Shown piece after piece: positions 53,095-63,550 of a stretch of 64,000 nucleotides of DNA. Below the pieces are notes generated by a model. It searched no databases, was not told the origin of the DNA, and was given only the letters and a program-made list of their open reading frames with translations. This stretch comes from Geotrypetes seraphini. Its lineage: Eukaryota; Chordata; Amphibia; Gymnophiona; Dermophiidae. A program made the translations under genes and the position numbers. Within the stretch, counting starts at the first letter, position 1. Every line of letters begins with the position of its first letter. The stretch spans positions 10,107,168 to 10,171,167 of the forward strand of contig NC_047101.1 in assembly GCF_902459505.1 (NCBI RefSeq), given 5' to 3'.

Positions 53095-54125
53095 AGAACA
53101 ATGATTCGATATTTTATTCAAGTTTTTTGTTTTAAGTGGTGTGAAATACAGCATACCGGGGAAATCTAATTCCACAAAATGGAAGACTGTAAAATCACGC
53201 TGCTAAAAGAAAACCAAATGGCGGGAATAAAATACAAGTCACATTTTTAAGTTGGTCTTGGTGATGCCATGGTGTTAATACAAGAACAGAAACTCTCTCC
53301 CTGCATACGTTTTCTCTTACAAGCTTCTCCAAAGCAAGTGTGAAGGGTGGGAACCACAACAGACAATGTGAATGGCCACTGGCCGAGACAAATCAACCCT
53401 TCTCCACAAATAGACAGCACAGGGTTTCAAAGGGCAACTAAACCAAGAAGTGCTTATGAGCCACCATTTGCTTTTAGGCACAGCCTACATGCCTTGTTAC
53501 AGGATAAAACTTTGATCAAGTAATACAGTGCTTCTCTTCAAAGTCATCATTTATAACTGTACTGAAAATGTCACACATACAGCATAGAACATCCATTATT
53601 ACATGTTTCCCATTTTAATTTATAATGCTTTGAATATTGAAATAAAAGGTGGCAGGTACCATAAAGTTTAATAAAAGCAGTTCAAAAGGGCCCAAAATAT
53701 TCTGGCCCCTGCTGGACATTGTAGGGATTACACTCTTCTTTCTTTTATGCCGAGTTAACTTGATTGCAAGGGTGACCATTCCCAGCGCTTGAGGGCCAGA
53801 TGCAGTTCTGATTTTTTGTTGTTCGGTGGGGGTGGGGTGGGGGGAGTTATAATTATAACTCTGCGACTGCAACTGACACTATTCATATTTACATCATAGC
53901 CATTTTATGCAAATACAACTTATGGATATTCACTGTATATATACTGAAAACCAGAACAATCTGTGGCCCTTGAAGGCGTGGAATCAGCCCCAGTGGCTGA
54001 GTTGTCCCGTGACCAGAATGTTCAACATGATTGACACACAGCATGACACACTGAAAGATACACTAAATTCTGAAGGGAGCTATGCTGTAAATTGTGTGAA
54101 AATGAATTGTACAATGTTGCCTTAT
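53095..54125 (-). other. VDAC1: VDAC1 3' UTR
   Basis: Repeat-free sequence of about 1.03 kb between the stop codon and a canonical AATAAA on the minus strand (plus TTTATT, 53113-53118), followed on the minus strand by a T/G-rich stretch (TTGCTTTGTTTCTCTCTGTC) suited to cleavage-factor binding. Length is plausible for VDAC1. Short frames within it are chance. Confidence 0.7.
53113..53118 (-). terminator. VDAC1: polyadenylation signal AATAAA of VDAC1
   Basis: Minus strand ACTTGAATAAAATATCG. It is the first canonical hexamer I find downstream of the VDAC1 stop with a T/G-rich element behind it. Cleavage would fall near 53090-53100. Confidence 0.65.
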
Positions 54126-54217
54126 TCATGCCTCAAATTCCAGTCCTAGACCAAGCTTGTGACCACCAGCTTGCACGTTCTTGCCGTCCAGCAAAGCTGA
54201 CAACGTCAGTTTAATAC
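54126..54217 (-). CDS. VDAC1: VDAC1, last coding exon
   Basis: Encodes the C-terminal 29 residues: [20 protein letters not shown] then [10 protein letters not shown] and TGA (54128-54126). The acceptor is TTTCCCCATGCAG before GT, completing the Gly codon begun in the previous exon. [14 protein letters not shown] is the VDAC1 form; VDAC2 and VDAC3 have GVKLTLSAL at this place. These are the last strands of the 19-strand beta-barrel that closes against strand 1 in the mitochondrial outer membrane, where the channel passes ATP, ADP and other metabolites. The only visible departures from human are N to Q in NVQAGG and Q to E in LEFEA. Confidence 0.95.
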
Positions 54218-54663
54218 CTGCATGGGGAAACGCAGAAAAAGAATGTGTTAGATTGCCTGGTGTACAGTTTACGTGTTTTATGTTTTTAGATGATTACGTA
54301 TGTGTGTTTGTTATTTGCCTTCCATTTCAGATTGTGTAGAATATAATTTTTAAAAAATAAAGAATGTACATTCACAGGCTAATTTGAATATAGCTGGGTC
54401 AGAACTGAAGCAAATGTACATATTCACCTAAAGAAGAACTCATGAATTTTTGTCCAAATGTATGTCTGAATGCTCACCATCCCAAAACGATTGTAAAATT
54501 GTGGTATTATTGTGAAAAGGAAAGATATAACTGCATTCTCAAAGTAGTGGGTTGATGACAACTATTTTATGGAACAATGAAATGTATTATGGTCACTCAT
54601 CTCTTTATTGACTTTCAGAACTACATAAGAACACAAAACATTTGAAATTAAGGTGACCATATA

Positions 54664-55394
54664 CAGTGGTACCTTGGATTACGAGCATAATCCGTTCCAG
54701 GAGCATGCTCGTAATCCAAAATGCTCGTATATCAAAGCAAGTTTCCCCATAGGAAGGGAAACTTGCTTTGATATGTTTCCCCCCCCCTTCCCCCCCTCGA
54801 GGCCAGCAGCGCTGCTCTCCCCCCACGAGAACCGGCATTGCTCCCCCCGAAGGTGCACACACCCTCCCCCCCCCCCCCCCGCGAACTGGCCCCCCCCCCC
54901 CCGCCGTGACCTGAGGTCCCCCCAACCCACCCGAACCCTCTTCTTACTTTTCTGTAGCCTCCGCAGCAGCACCTGCACCAGCATGTCCTGTGCGTGGTGC
55001 CGGTGCCTGAAGATCTGCTTCCTGTGCTGGGCCTTGAGAGTTCACGTTCGACGTGAGACTTCACGTTCGACGTGAACTCTCAGGCCTTGCACAGGAAGCA
55101 GATCTTCAGGCACCGGCACCACGCACAGGACATGCTGGTGCTGGTGCCGGTGCCGCTGCGGAGGCTACAGAAAAGTAAGAAGAGGGTTCGGGTGGATTGG
55201 GGGGGACTTCAGGTCGTGGCGTGGGGGGTGACCGATGGCAGCTGGGGGGGGGGGGGCGGTGCCGTATAGCGGGGGGGAGGGTGCCGGTTCGCAGGGGGGG
55301 CGCTCGCAAATCGAAGCGCGCTCGGTTTCCGAGGCGCCGATTTTGCGAATGTTTTGCTCGTCTTGCAAAACACTCATAAACCGAGGTACCACTG
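54664..55394. mobile_element. Tigger-like MITE in the last VDAC1 intron
   Basis: Ends CAGTGGTACCTTGGATTACG and ATAAACCGAGGTACCACTG are inverted with TA on both sides. The interior (about 54900-55205) is a large palindrome centred near 55045 whose loop is GAGACTTCACG; arms share GGAAGCAGATCTTCAGGCAC. C-runs and G-runs (54860-54902, 55240-55255) flank it. Non-coding. Confidence 0.85.
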
Positions 55395-55569
55395 TACTTT
55401 GTTACCCACACAAACGAGGGTTGTTTTTTTTTAATGCTGCTTTCTCACCGACTACAGATTCTTGAATTCTACGGGTTTGCTGTTTTCGCTGGCATTTTCC
55501 TGGCTTTATTTCTGATGTAACCAGCAACTTTCTGGCCTGTATGAACCACCTCAAGCCTGGCTGACTATT

Positions 55570-55812
55570 TATTTATTTATTCAATCATTTTTCTATACCG
55601 TTCTCCCAGGGGAGCTCAGAACGGTTTACATGAATTTATTCAGGTACTCAAAGCATTTTTCCTGGTGGGCTCGCAATCTATCTAATGTACCTGGGGCAAT
55701 GGGGGGGTTAAGCGACTTGCTCAGGGTCACAAAGAGCAGCAGGAGATTTGAATCCTCAATCTCAGGGTGCTGAGGCTGTATAGCTTTAACCACTGCACCA
55801 CACTCTCCCCCT
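55570..55812 (-). repeat. tRNA-derived SINE
   Basis: Full-length reverse copy: tail TTTATTTATTTATTCAATCA, GTTCTCCCAGGGGAGCTCAG, GTACCTGGGGCAATGGGGG and head CTTTAACCACTGCACCACAC. Confidence 0.85.
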
Positions 55813-56225
55813 ATTCTAATTTAAAACCACTACTATAAGTGACCTGCTGAATGGAAGAAGCATGAATACCAACCTTTGGCAAGCAACATGTTTCATATTC
55901 CATGTAGAAATAAAGGTCAAAGGCAGAGAATTAACTTTACAGCCCTATTAGCTTTTCAATTGCTTGTTCTGTTACAATACTGTGAGGCACAGTTTAGCTG
56001 GAAAGAGCATTTTCTTTGTTTCTCCTCCTTTAAATAATCTCCCCTCACCCATATTTGTGGATTATAGTATTGAAAGAGTTATTCTTCAGATAGAATGATT
56101 TTCTTGTTACTTTATTACTTTATGAAGGCCCTCAATTTTCAACAATGTTGCATTAGATAATAAGTTTGCTAAAGTTTGCACTCAATTTTCAATCATATCC
56201 TTGTATGATTATTTGGGTAATTTAT
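55813..56225. other. VDAC1 intron, unique
   Basis: No repeat or exon recognised. Confidence 0.4.
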
Positions 56226-56229
56226 AAAT

Positions 56230-56730
56230 ACTCGTATAACATTAAAAAAAAAAAAAATAAGAACATACATGGTTTGAAAAAATACGATCACATATCTCCA
56301 CCTTACCACAAATTGCACTGGCTGCCCATGGAGATCCGTATTATTTTCAGATTCAGTTGTATTTACTACAGAATCATAACGGGCCAGGCTCCTTCTTACT
56401 TGTTAGACGCATTCACAGTCCCTAATCCAAAATATTTTTGCAAAGCTCGTGCTTTTTTCAGTTATCCATCAGTGAAGGGTTGCAAATTTAAAAGACAACA
56501 TGAGCGTACATTATCATATCAGGCTGCTCTTTGGGACAAGGATTTTAGGCAACTATTATTTGTATATATTTCATACTTGGAGTTCAGAAGACATTTGAAG
56601 GTCCATCTATTTTCTAGATTGGGGGGTAATTAAATTTCTTCATTGTTCTATTTGTAATTTACAAGTTAAATCTTTTCTAAACCACTTAGATCCTCACGGT
56701 TATGCAGTCTTTAAGTTGATTTTTATGTTT
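56230..56730 (+). repeat. L2-like LINE polymerase C-terminus and 3' UTR
   Basis: Frame ending at 56633 reads HGLKKYDHISPPYHKLHWLP, then MEIRIIFRFSCIYYRIITGQ, APSYLLDAF, SYPSVKGCKFKRQHERTLSY and LEFRRHLKVHLFSRL. The open frame starts in preceding A-rich sequence. 3' end TCTAAACCACTTAGATCCTC. Antisense to VDAC1. Confidence 0.8.
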
Positions 56731-56952
56731 TACATACATGAAAACAAATTTGGCACATACTGGAGACCCAGTACATGCAAATCTTTCATATACATATTCA
56801 TAAGGATATCCTGAACAGCAGACCAGTTAGGTAAGTCTCAGGACTAGCACTGGAGCTTTACAACTACCATGATGAAGTTTCACCTTTAAAAAACAGAGTA
56901 AAATAAGCTTTTAACTGAACTTTGCTTAAACAATCCTCTCAACCGCACTTAC

Positions 56953-57010
56953 CAGGCTTTAATGTTTGAGTGTATCCTAATCCAATCAGACTTGAATTAT
57001 TCACTTTAGC
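56953..57010 (-). CDS. VDAC1: VDAC1, penultimate coding exon
   Basis: 58 bases encoding AKVNNSSLIGLGYTQTLKP plus the first base of Gly. Acceptor TTTTGCAG|GCT, donor CCTG|GTAAGT. The size and phase match my recollection of the human exon. LIGLGYTQTLKPG together with the next exon makes the eukaryotic porin signature. TLKPG, as opposed to TLRPG, marks the VDAC1 paralogue. Confidence 0.95.
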
Positions 57011-57049
57011 CTGCAAAACAAATCAGTTTAAATGATGGTATATTATGAA

Positions 57050-57185
57050 GCATCCTTTAACTAAGACGCGCTAGTGTGTCTTAGCATGCGCTAATGTGTC
57101 TATTATATCCTATGGATGCGTTAGAAAGCGTTAGCATTTAACGCACGCTAATACGCACTTGCGTGCCTTACTAAAAGGACCCTTA
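57050..57185. mobile_element. palindromic MITE in VDAC1 intron
   Basis: Left GCATCCTTTAACTAAGACGC and right GCCTTACTAAAAGGACCC are inverted. Interior GCGCTAGTGTGTCTTAGC and TTAACGCACGCTAATACGC belong to the CCTTTTACGAAG family. Confidence 0.6.
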
Positions 57186-57483
57186 AGAGTTCTTACATGG
57201 ATTATATGCATGTGTGTTGGTTAAGAGAAGGTCTAACAACACTGCTTCTACTCTGATATATAGAAGCTACTTTCTGAGATCAGCTGGTTGTTATCCACAT
57301 TAGATGAAGGTATTAGTTTGTTAAAATAGTGGCATGACTATATCACTGTGACCTCCTGTGTGGTGAAAGGATTAATTAAAAACTAAATCAGCCAGAAACC
57401 ATGCCACTCTGATGGAAGGCAAGGATACCAGAGAACGTACATGGACAGCGTGGCCAGTGGCTCTTTTCATGATTAATCTAGAG

Positions 57484-58036
57484 CAGGAGGTCTCCAAAGT
57501 ACGGCCCGCAATATGATTTTACCCGGCCTGTGGGAGAATTGTACGGAAATGCGCACCGATTGGACTAATTTTCCAATGAGACAGGGCACTTGAATATTAA
57601 GCCGCCCGACATATTCGAGTCAACCATTTTTCCTTCTTTTAGGGGGGGGGGGAATGGGGGTCTCGACTTATATTTGAGTATATACGGTATCCACATATTT
57701 GCTTATATGGAGTTCTTGCTAATTGTAATTAGCGTTTCAAAATTTGAACCTCAGTTTAATAAGATTTTTAAAACACAAAAACAGCTCCGTCATTCACAAT
57801 AATGGTTTTATTATAATTTGTGACGACAAAATGAGAATTTGCTGGTAGTGTTTGTCGTCATTAATATATGATAATTTAATCTCACATACTCTAATTAGTT
57901 TATAAAATTTCCTACTTTCAATAAAACTCATATCTAGAGTTATTTATCCTTTTTTTTTTTTCTTCTTACTACGGCCCACTGAAAAGTGCCGAAGTACCCA
58001 ATGTGGCCCTCGTGGCAAAACATTTGGAGACTCCTG
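57484..58036. mobile_element. non-autonomous hAT element
   Basis: Ends CAGGAGGTCTCCAAAGTACG and AACATTTGGAGACTCCTG with perfect 8-bp duplications ATCTAGAG at 57476-57483 and 58037-58044. GGCCCGCAATATGATTTTAC and ATGTGGCCCTCGTGGC near the ends are typical of this group. The AT-rich interior has no transposase. Confidence 0.9.
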
Positions 58037-58044
58037 ATCTAGAG

Positions 58045-59610
58045 AGCTGTGATCTTTGTGGCCCTGCTCGAGATCTTGCAGGAGAGGTGCGCTCGTTTGC
58101 TGATAAAACCAGCTGAAGTGGTAGGAGGAGGCTTGGGGACTGGGGTCAGGAATTTAGAGGATGGGCTTCAACGTGATAGCAGACAAGAGTTGTGCATTTG
58201 GAAAGTGGCATTCCTTTATCATTTGTGAGGAGCAGAATTGGAGGGCCGCCAGGTAAGGAAATGGGCCTGGGATGGGTCACTTTACAGTCAAGAGTGATTG
58301 GTTATCGTAGTTAAGCGGCTGAAAAGTCTGTCAGTGTGCAAGGGAAGGGTTAAGAGTGAGGGAGGGGTGTGCGGTGTTGGCTCTGTGCGGGTGACTTCTC
58401 AGACCTCGGCTTGGGTGTTGTGAAGGTGAAGTGCCTGAAAGGCTGCTGAAATGATACAGGGTGTGCAAGGAGGGGCTTACGGTTCTCAGGATTTGCTTGC
58501 AATGGTAGATGGAAAGGAAAGTATAGAAGCTTTCAAATATTTGATGGACTTTAGTGAAAGAAAGGGAAAAGGTCTTCCATGGAGGGTGGTTCGAGAAAGG
58601 AAATGCAAAGGAGGAATAGGAACATGATTTTTTTTTTTTTTTTTTGCTGGGGGGAGGGGCTGAGGTGTCTTTAGTGGTCTACCAATATTGTGGTGGCAGC
58701 CAAAACATGAATATACCTGGGTAGGACACAGACCGCAGGGGTGAGGGGGGGGACAGACAGGTACAAGAAATGAGAGGTGCACGTACCTGATGTATTTGTG
58801 GAGAGCAGGGCTGAGAGGCTGGTTGGGAGACACAAGGGGAGCCCACTGCTGGCTTATGCAATGGAAATTTATATTTTCATCTATCCAGTGATATAAAATC
58901 GGAGAGAAAGTCTCTCGATCCAGGCTGGATAGGTCAGTTGGTCTTTATCTGCTGTCGTTTACAACATTACCATGTTAAAATACAGATTGTGCCCATATAC
59001 CTGTGAATATCACTCCCAAAATGGAACAGAAAATGATATTTCAGTCAAAAGACCACACACTGCATTTAGACAAGAACGTGAAGAACCTGATTCACAAGAC
59101 ATAGAATGGGAACAATGTCTAAAGTAATCCAGCACCTAGGAAAAAGGTTTGGTGAGGCGTGACAGAATTTAAACATACTGGAGACAAATCCAGGTGCCAA
59201 TTATCAAAGCCCTTCCCTTAGATTAAACTATTTTTAACCTGGGAAATGGGCTACTTGAAAATTAGCCACCCTGCATGCAGTTAAAACACATATATCATTT
59301 CATAACCTGCCCACCTGTGCTCACACTGCAGCAGAGGCAGCCCCCAGGGGGGCAGGAGTGGTTAGGTTAAGAGAGAAAATTACATTCACAGTTTTGGATT
59401 TTACAGACTGCAGGCATTATTTTGGTTGGAAAATATACCCATGTAAATGCAGCAGCCTAAAGTAAACAATACACACATTCAAAGTTCGAAAAACCGCTGC
59501 TAAGCACCCACCAAATCTGTAGCAAGTGTGGGTGCCTGAAAAAAATGCACCCAAGAGAGACCGAGGATAGACACAGGGTCGAGAGGATACACAAATAAAG
59601 GGCCAGGGGT
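58045..59610. other. VDAC1 intron, unique
   Basis: Bases 58045-58860 are purine-rich with a T-run at 58628-58645. No exon is found. None of the short frames has a recognisable domain. Confidence 0.4.
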
Positions 59611-59620
59611 TCATTTAAAG

Positions 59621-59794
59621 CAGGGATCTCAAAGTCCCTCCTCGAGGGCCGCAATCCAGTCGAGTTTTCAGGATTTCCCCAATGAATATGCATTGAAAGC
59701 AGTGGATGCACATAGATCTCATGCATATTCATTGGGGAAATCCTGAAAACCTGACTGAATTGCGGCCCTCAAGGAGGGACTTTGAGACCCCCTG
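59621..59794. mobile_element. palindromic hAT MITE
   Basis: Ends CAGGGATCTCAAAGTCCCTC and GGGACTTTGAGACCCCCTG with perfect duplications ATTTAAAG at 59613-59620 and 59795-59802. Arms complementary through TTTTCAGGATTTCCCCAATG. Confidence 0.9.
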
Positions 59795-59892
59795 ATTTAA
59801 AGCACGTGAACTTAAAACACTCATCTCAGAGCTGAACAAAACTAAAGGCCTGTAGATTAACTGCCTGGAATAAAAACCTTTATCCCATAGGC

Positions 59893-61543
59893 CGGGGGTC
59901 GGCAACCTGCGGCTCCAGAGCCGCATGCGGCTCTTTTCCACCTTTGCTGCGGCTCCGGTAGTGTGTCACGCAGGCATGCACCTTACAAGTCCAGCGTCGC
60001 GGCGGGAAATAGCCATGCTGAGCAGTGAGCTCAGCACATACACAGATGAAAGCCTTGCTTGCTGATTGGTCCGGTGGCCCCGCCCCGCCGTGCCGCCGGA
60101 CCAATCAGCAAGCAAGGCTTTCATCTGTGTAGTGCTGAGCTCACTGCTCAGCATGGCTATTTCCCGCCGCAACGCTGGACTTGTAAGGTGCCTGAAAAAG
60201 AAATCATCCTGGCCGGGGTCGGTGTCATGCTCCGGAGATCTACAGCCTTCCTATCTCCCTCTCCCTTCTACCTGCTTCCGGCCACATCCCCTGCTCCGCG
60301 GCTCTCTTCGGCAACTCAGCAGCAGCGATCGACACAAGCTTCTGACGGTGGGGCCTACCCTCTGCGAGTCCCGCTTGTTTCAACTTCCTTTTTCCACAAA
60401 GGCGGGACTCGTAGAGAGAAGGCCTCGATGTCGGTAGCTTGTCTTGATCACTGCTGCTGACGAGTTGCTGAAGAGAGCCGCGGAGCAGGGGGGTTTTGCC
60501 AGGTGCAGGTAGAAGGGAGAGGGCCAGATGCAGGACTCGTGGGTGAGGGAGGAGAAGAGAGAGAGAAAGAGAGAGGGGAGGGAAACAAAAGGAAATATTT
60601 CATACTGGGCTGGGCCGGAGTGGAGGGAGGGTGGAAAGATTCTGGCTACAGGGTGCAGTAACAAAGGAAAAGGGGGGGAAAGCTGAAAATGGAGATAGTG
60701 ACACAAAGAAGAGAAAGGGTAAGCAGGACCTACTGAATAAGGATAGAGATACAGAGGGGACATGAAGAGGAGGTGAAATAGAGACATAGAAGTAATGCTG
60801 AAAAAGTGTGTGGGGGGGGAGATAAAGACATTGAAAGGGCAAATGGTGAACATGGCGTAAAGATAAGGACAGAGACAAATGAAGATTCTGAAAAAGTGGT
60901 GAGATAGGGATATAGGTGAGATGGACATAAAGAAGGGTGTTGCTGGAAAATAGGTGGAATGGTAATTCTGACAGACACAGAAGGGAAATGCTGGATCAAG
61001 GAGAGATGGGGCTCAGGCTGGATGGAATGAGGAGAAATGCCTTGTTGGCCCGGAACTTCCTCTCCTACGTCAGAATTGACGTCAAGGAGCGGAATGCTGG
61101 TCAGCGCAACACTTCTGCAGGGAAAGCTTGGGACGGCGGTGGCTTGGGGGCTGTTCCCCGATTGCGGTGGCAGCAAACCGAGTGGCTTGGGGGAGGGCAC
61201 GGAGACAGAAAGAAGGGGGAACAGGGAGACAGAAAGAAAAAGTTGGGGGAGAGAATGAGGTCTGGAGGAGAGGAAACATACAGGAGGCTGAAAGAAAGGA
61301 AGAAAGATTGGATGCACAGTCAGAAGAAGAAAGTGCAACCAGAGACTCATGAAATCACCAAATAGCAAAGGTAGGAAAAATGATTTTATTTTCAATTTAG
61401 TGATCCTGTATATAGCATTAAGATAAGAAACAATATATGCAGTGTTAGATTTGTTTTATAATGGTTTTGCGGCTCCAAGTTTTTTTTTCTTTTCGAAAAC
61501 GGGTCCAAGTGGCTCTTTATGTCTTAAAGGTTGCAGACCCCTG
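59893..61543. mobile_element. long non-autonomous hAT element with internal palindromes
   Basis: Ends CGGGGGTCGGCAACCTGCGG and AGGTTGCAGACCCCTG, with perfect duplications CCATAGGC at 59885-59892 and 61544-61551. GCCGCATGCGGCTCTTTTCC near the left and CAAGTGGCTCTTTATG near the right are the subterminal repeats. Inside are two palindromes: about 59965-60195 (GACCAATCAGCAAGCAAGGC arms) and about 60285-60500 (TCTCTTCGGCAACTCAGCAG arms). Then a long purine-rich run at 60535-60960. No transposase frame. Confidence 0.85.
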
Positions 61544-61684
61544 CCATAGGCAATCATATCTGTTTAGTAGGGATTTATCCTTAGCTAAAAGCCAGGTCAA
61601 CAAGAACATCTCAGGCTACAGGTGATTTGGGGTTTTGGGAATTGGTTTTTTGTGTGCTTGTTTAAATGATTACGAACATTTTTG

Positions 61685-61765
61685 GTGTTTGTTTGTTTAA
61701 TGTAAACCGCCTAGGATTTTAGGCAAGTAATAGATAGTTTTAATTAAATAAATAAATAAAATCAG
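61685..61765 (+). repeat. LINE or SINE 3' tail
   Basis: TTTAATGTAAACCGCCTAGG followed by TTAATTAAATAAATAAATAA. Confidence 0.55.
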
Positions 61766-62206
61766 GGCAGAAAAACCAGCCCTTATCAGGCATCATCTAC
61801 TAGAAAGCTATTAAGTGATGTACCAAAATTAATAAAGAATCAGAATTTAGATAACACAGACATGATTTTAATAAAGGAGCTTCCGACAGTCGCAAGGCAC
61901 AAATAGTTGTGGGAAATGAAACCCAGGAAAGCTCAGCTCCAGGAGATAAAAGAAAAGTATAACCTCTCCTGGAGAAACCAAAGAGGCTGAAGGAACAGTA
62001 TGGCATAAAAAAAAAACATACAATGTTTAGGTGAGCCACTTCCCCCTCCTCTGTTTAAGAATTTTCCTCCCTGAATTCTCCCTCATCCTATTCCACACTT
62101 TGCTACTGGAGGATCATAAAATGGTTACGTTTTCAGGATATAAGCAATGACTATCCATCACACATATCTGCATACAATTTATTAATTTGCATACAGATGT
62201 ACTCAC
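61766..62206. other. VDAC1 intron adjoining the exon
   Basis: Unique sequence with no further exon or repeat recognised. Confidence 0.4.
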
Positions 62207-62357
62207 AGAGAAAGCTGCATCAGGGTCAATCTGATATTTGGCTGCTATTCCGAAGCGAGTGTTGCTATTTCCAGCGGTCCAGGCCAGATTCACCGCAGTT
62301 TCCAATTTGTCATTTACTTTCTGATAAATGGAGCCACCAAATTCTGTTCCATCATTC
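62207..62357 (-). CDS. VDAC1: VDAC1, third-last coding exon
   Basis: 151 bases: one base ending a Val codon, then 50 codons reading [40 protein letters not shown] and [10 protein letters not shown]. Acceptor TTGTTAAAG|G, donor [29 protein letters not shown] is diagnostic of VDAC1 as opposed to VDAC2 (DLDTSVNLAW) and VDAC3 (KIETSINLAW). Counting back from the stop, this exon starts at residue 185, so the full protein has the normal 283 residues. Departures from human are K to D in VNDKLE and C to A in DAAFS. Upstream exons lie beyond 64000. Confidence 0.95.
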
Positions 62358-62514
62358 CTTTAACAAGTAAATTGTTTATTACTTCAGAAACAATGTTCAA
62401 AACTAATAATAATTTTTTTTTTTAAACACAATAAGATACAAATTCTATAACTTGGCATCATGATTTAGGTACTCCAACACAGCAAGCATTTATTTATTTA
62501 TTTACTGCCTATTA

Positions 62515-63448
62515 CCGTATTTTCACTCATATACCGCGCACCCGTGTAAAACACGCACACGGGTATAGCACGCAGGAAACTGTAATTTATGTAAAGAAAT
62601 TTTTATATACCACGCACACCCATATACCGCGCATGCCGCCCCGACTCTCCCGTCGCCGTCCAACTCTCCTTTCGCCCGCCCCGACTCTCCTCTGGCCGCC
62701 CCGACTCTCCTCTCCCCCTTGAAGTCCTGTCCCCACCTTGAAAGCCTGATGCCCCCCCTGACGTCCGATTCACCCCGCAGGACCACTCGCACCACCACCC
62801 CCGACGTCCGATTCACCCCCCCCCCGCAGGACCGCTCGCACCCCCACCCCGAAGGACCGCTCGCACCCCCACAGCCTCCCCACCCCACCCCCCATCATGG
62901 AGAAGCTCCTACCGTTCTCCTGCTGCTTCCTCTGCCGGCGGTCCAGGCCCTTCTGTGAGCCCTGCGTCTGCGCTGCTTCCTCTTCCGGCGGTCCCGCCCT
63001 TTCTCTGACGTCAGAGAAATCATCTCTGACGTCAGAGAAAGGGCGGGACCGCCGGAAGGGGAAGCAGCGCAGACGCAGGGCTCACAGAAGGGCCGGGACC
63101 GCTGGAAGAGGAAGCATTTCAGAGCAGGGCTCACAGAAGGCCCGGGACCGCCGGCAGAGGAAGCAGCAGGAGAACGGTAGGAGCTTCTCCATGATGGGGG
63201 AGGGTGGGGAGGCTGTGGGGGTGCGAGCGGTCCTGCGGGGTGGGGGTGCGAGCGGTCCTGCGGGGGGGGGGGTGAATCGGACATCGGGTGGGGTGCGAGC
63301 GGTCCTGCGGGTGAATCGGACGTCGGGGGGGGGGGGGGAAATTATGTAAAAAAACATTGTAAAACGCGCTCACGCATATAACGCGCAAGGTTATGCACGG
63401 TTTGTAAAAATCGTGTATAACGCGCACGTTATATGCGTGAAAATACGG
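62515..63448. mobile_element. TA-flanked MITE inserted in a SINE
   Basis: Ends CCGTATTTTCACTCATATAC and TATATGCGTGAAAATACGG with TA at 62513-62514 and 63449-63450. Subterminal ACGCGCAAGGTTATGC-type repeats. The centre is a palindrome at 62880-63200 around CTGACGTCAGAGAAATCATC, with GGGCGGGACCGCCGG arms. The flanks 62488-62512 and 63451-63550 are two halves of one minus-strand SINE. Confidence 0.85.
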
Positions 63449-63450
63449 TA

Positions 63451-63550
63451 ATTGTCTAAGTGGTGTACATTCAGGTACTCAGTCATTTGTCATTATCTGT
63501 CCTGGTGGGCTCACAATCTATCTAACGTACCTGGGGCAGTGGAGGATTGA
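63451..63550 (-). repeat. SINE, half interrupted by the MITE
   Basis: ATTGTCTAAGTGGTGTACAT, GTACTCAGTCATTTGTCATT and CTGTCCTGGTGGGCTCACAA. The missing tail is at 62488-62512 (TTTATTTATTTATTTACTGC). Confidence 0.75.

Noticed and set aside
53615-53872. 85-residue minus-strand frame downstream of VDAC1
   Set aside because: It lies in the VDAC1 3' UTR with no homology that I recognise.
60380-61395. Long minus-strand frames of 182 and 221 residues
   Set aside because: They are Ser/Pro/Leu-rich translations of the purine-rich interior of a hAT element.
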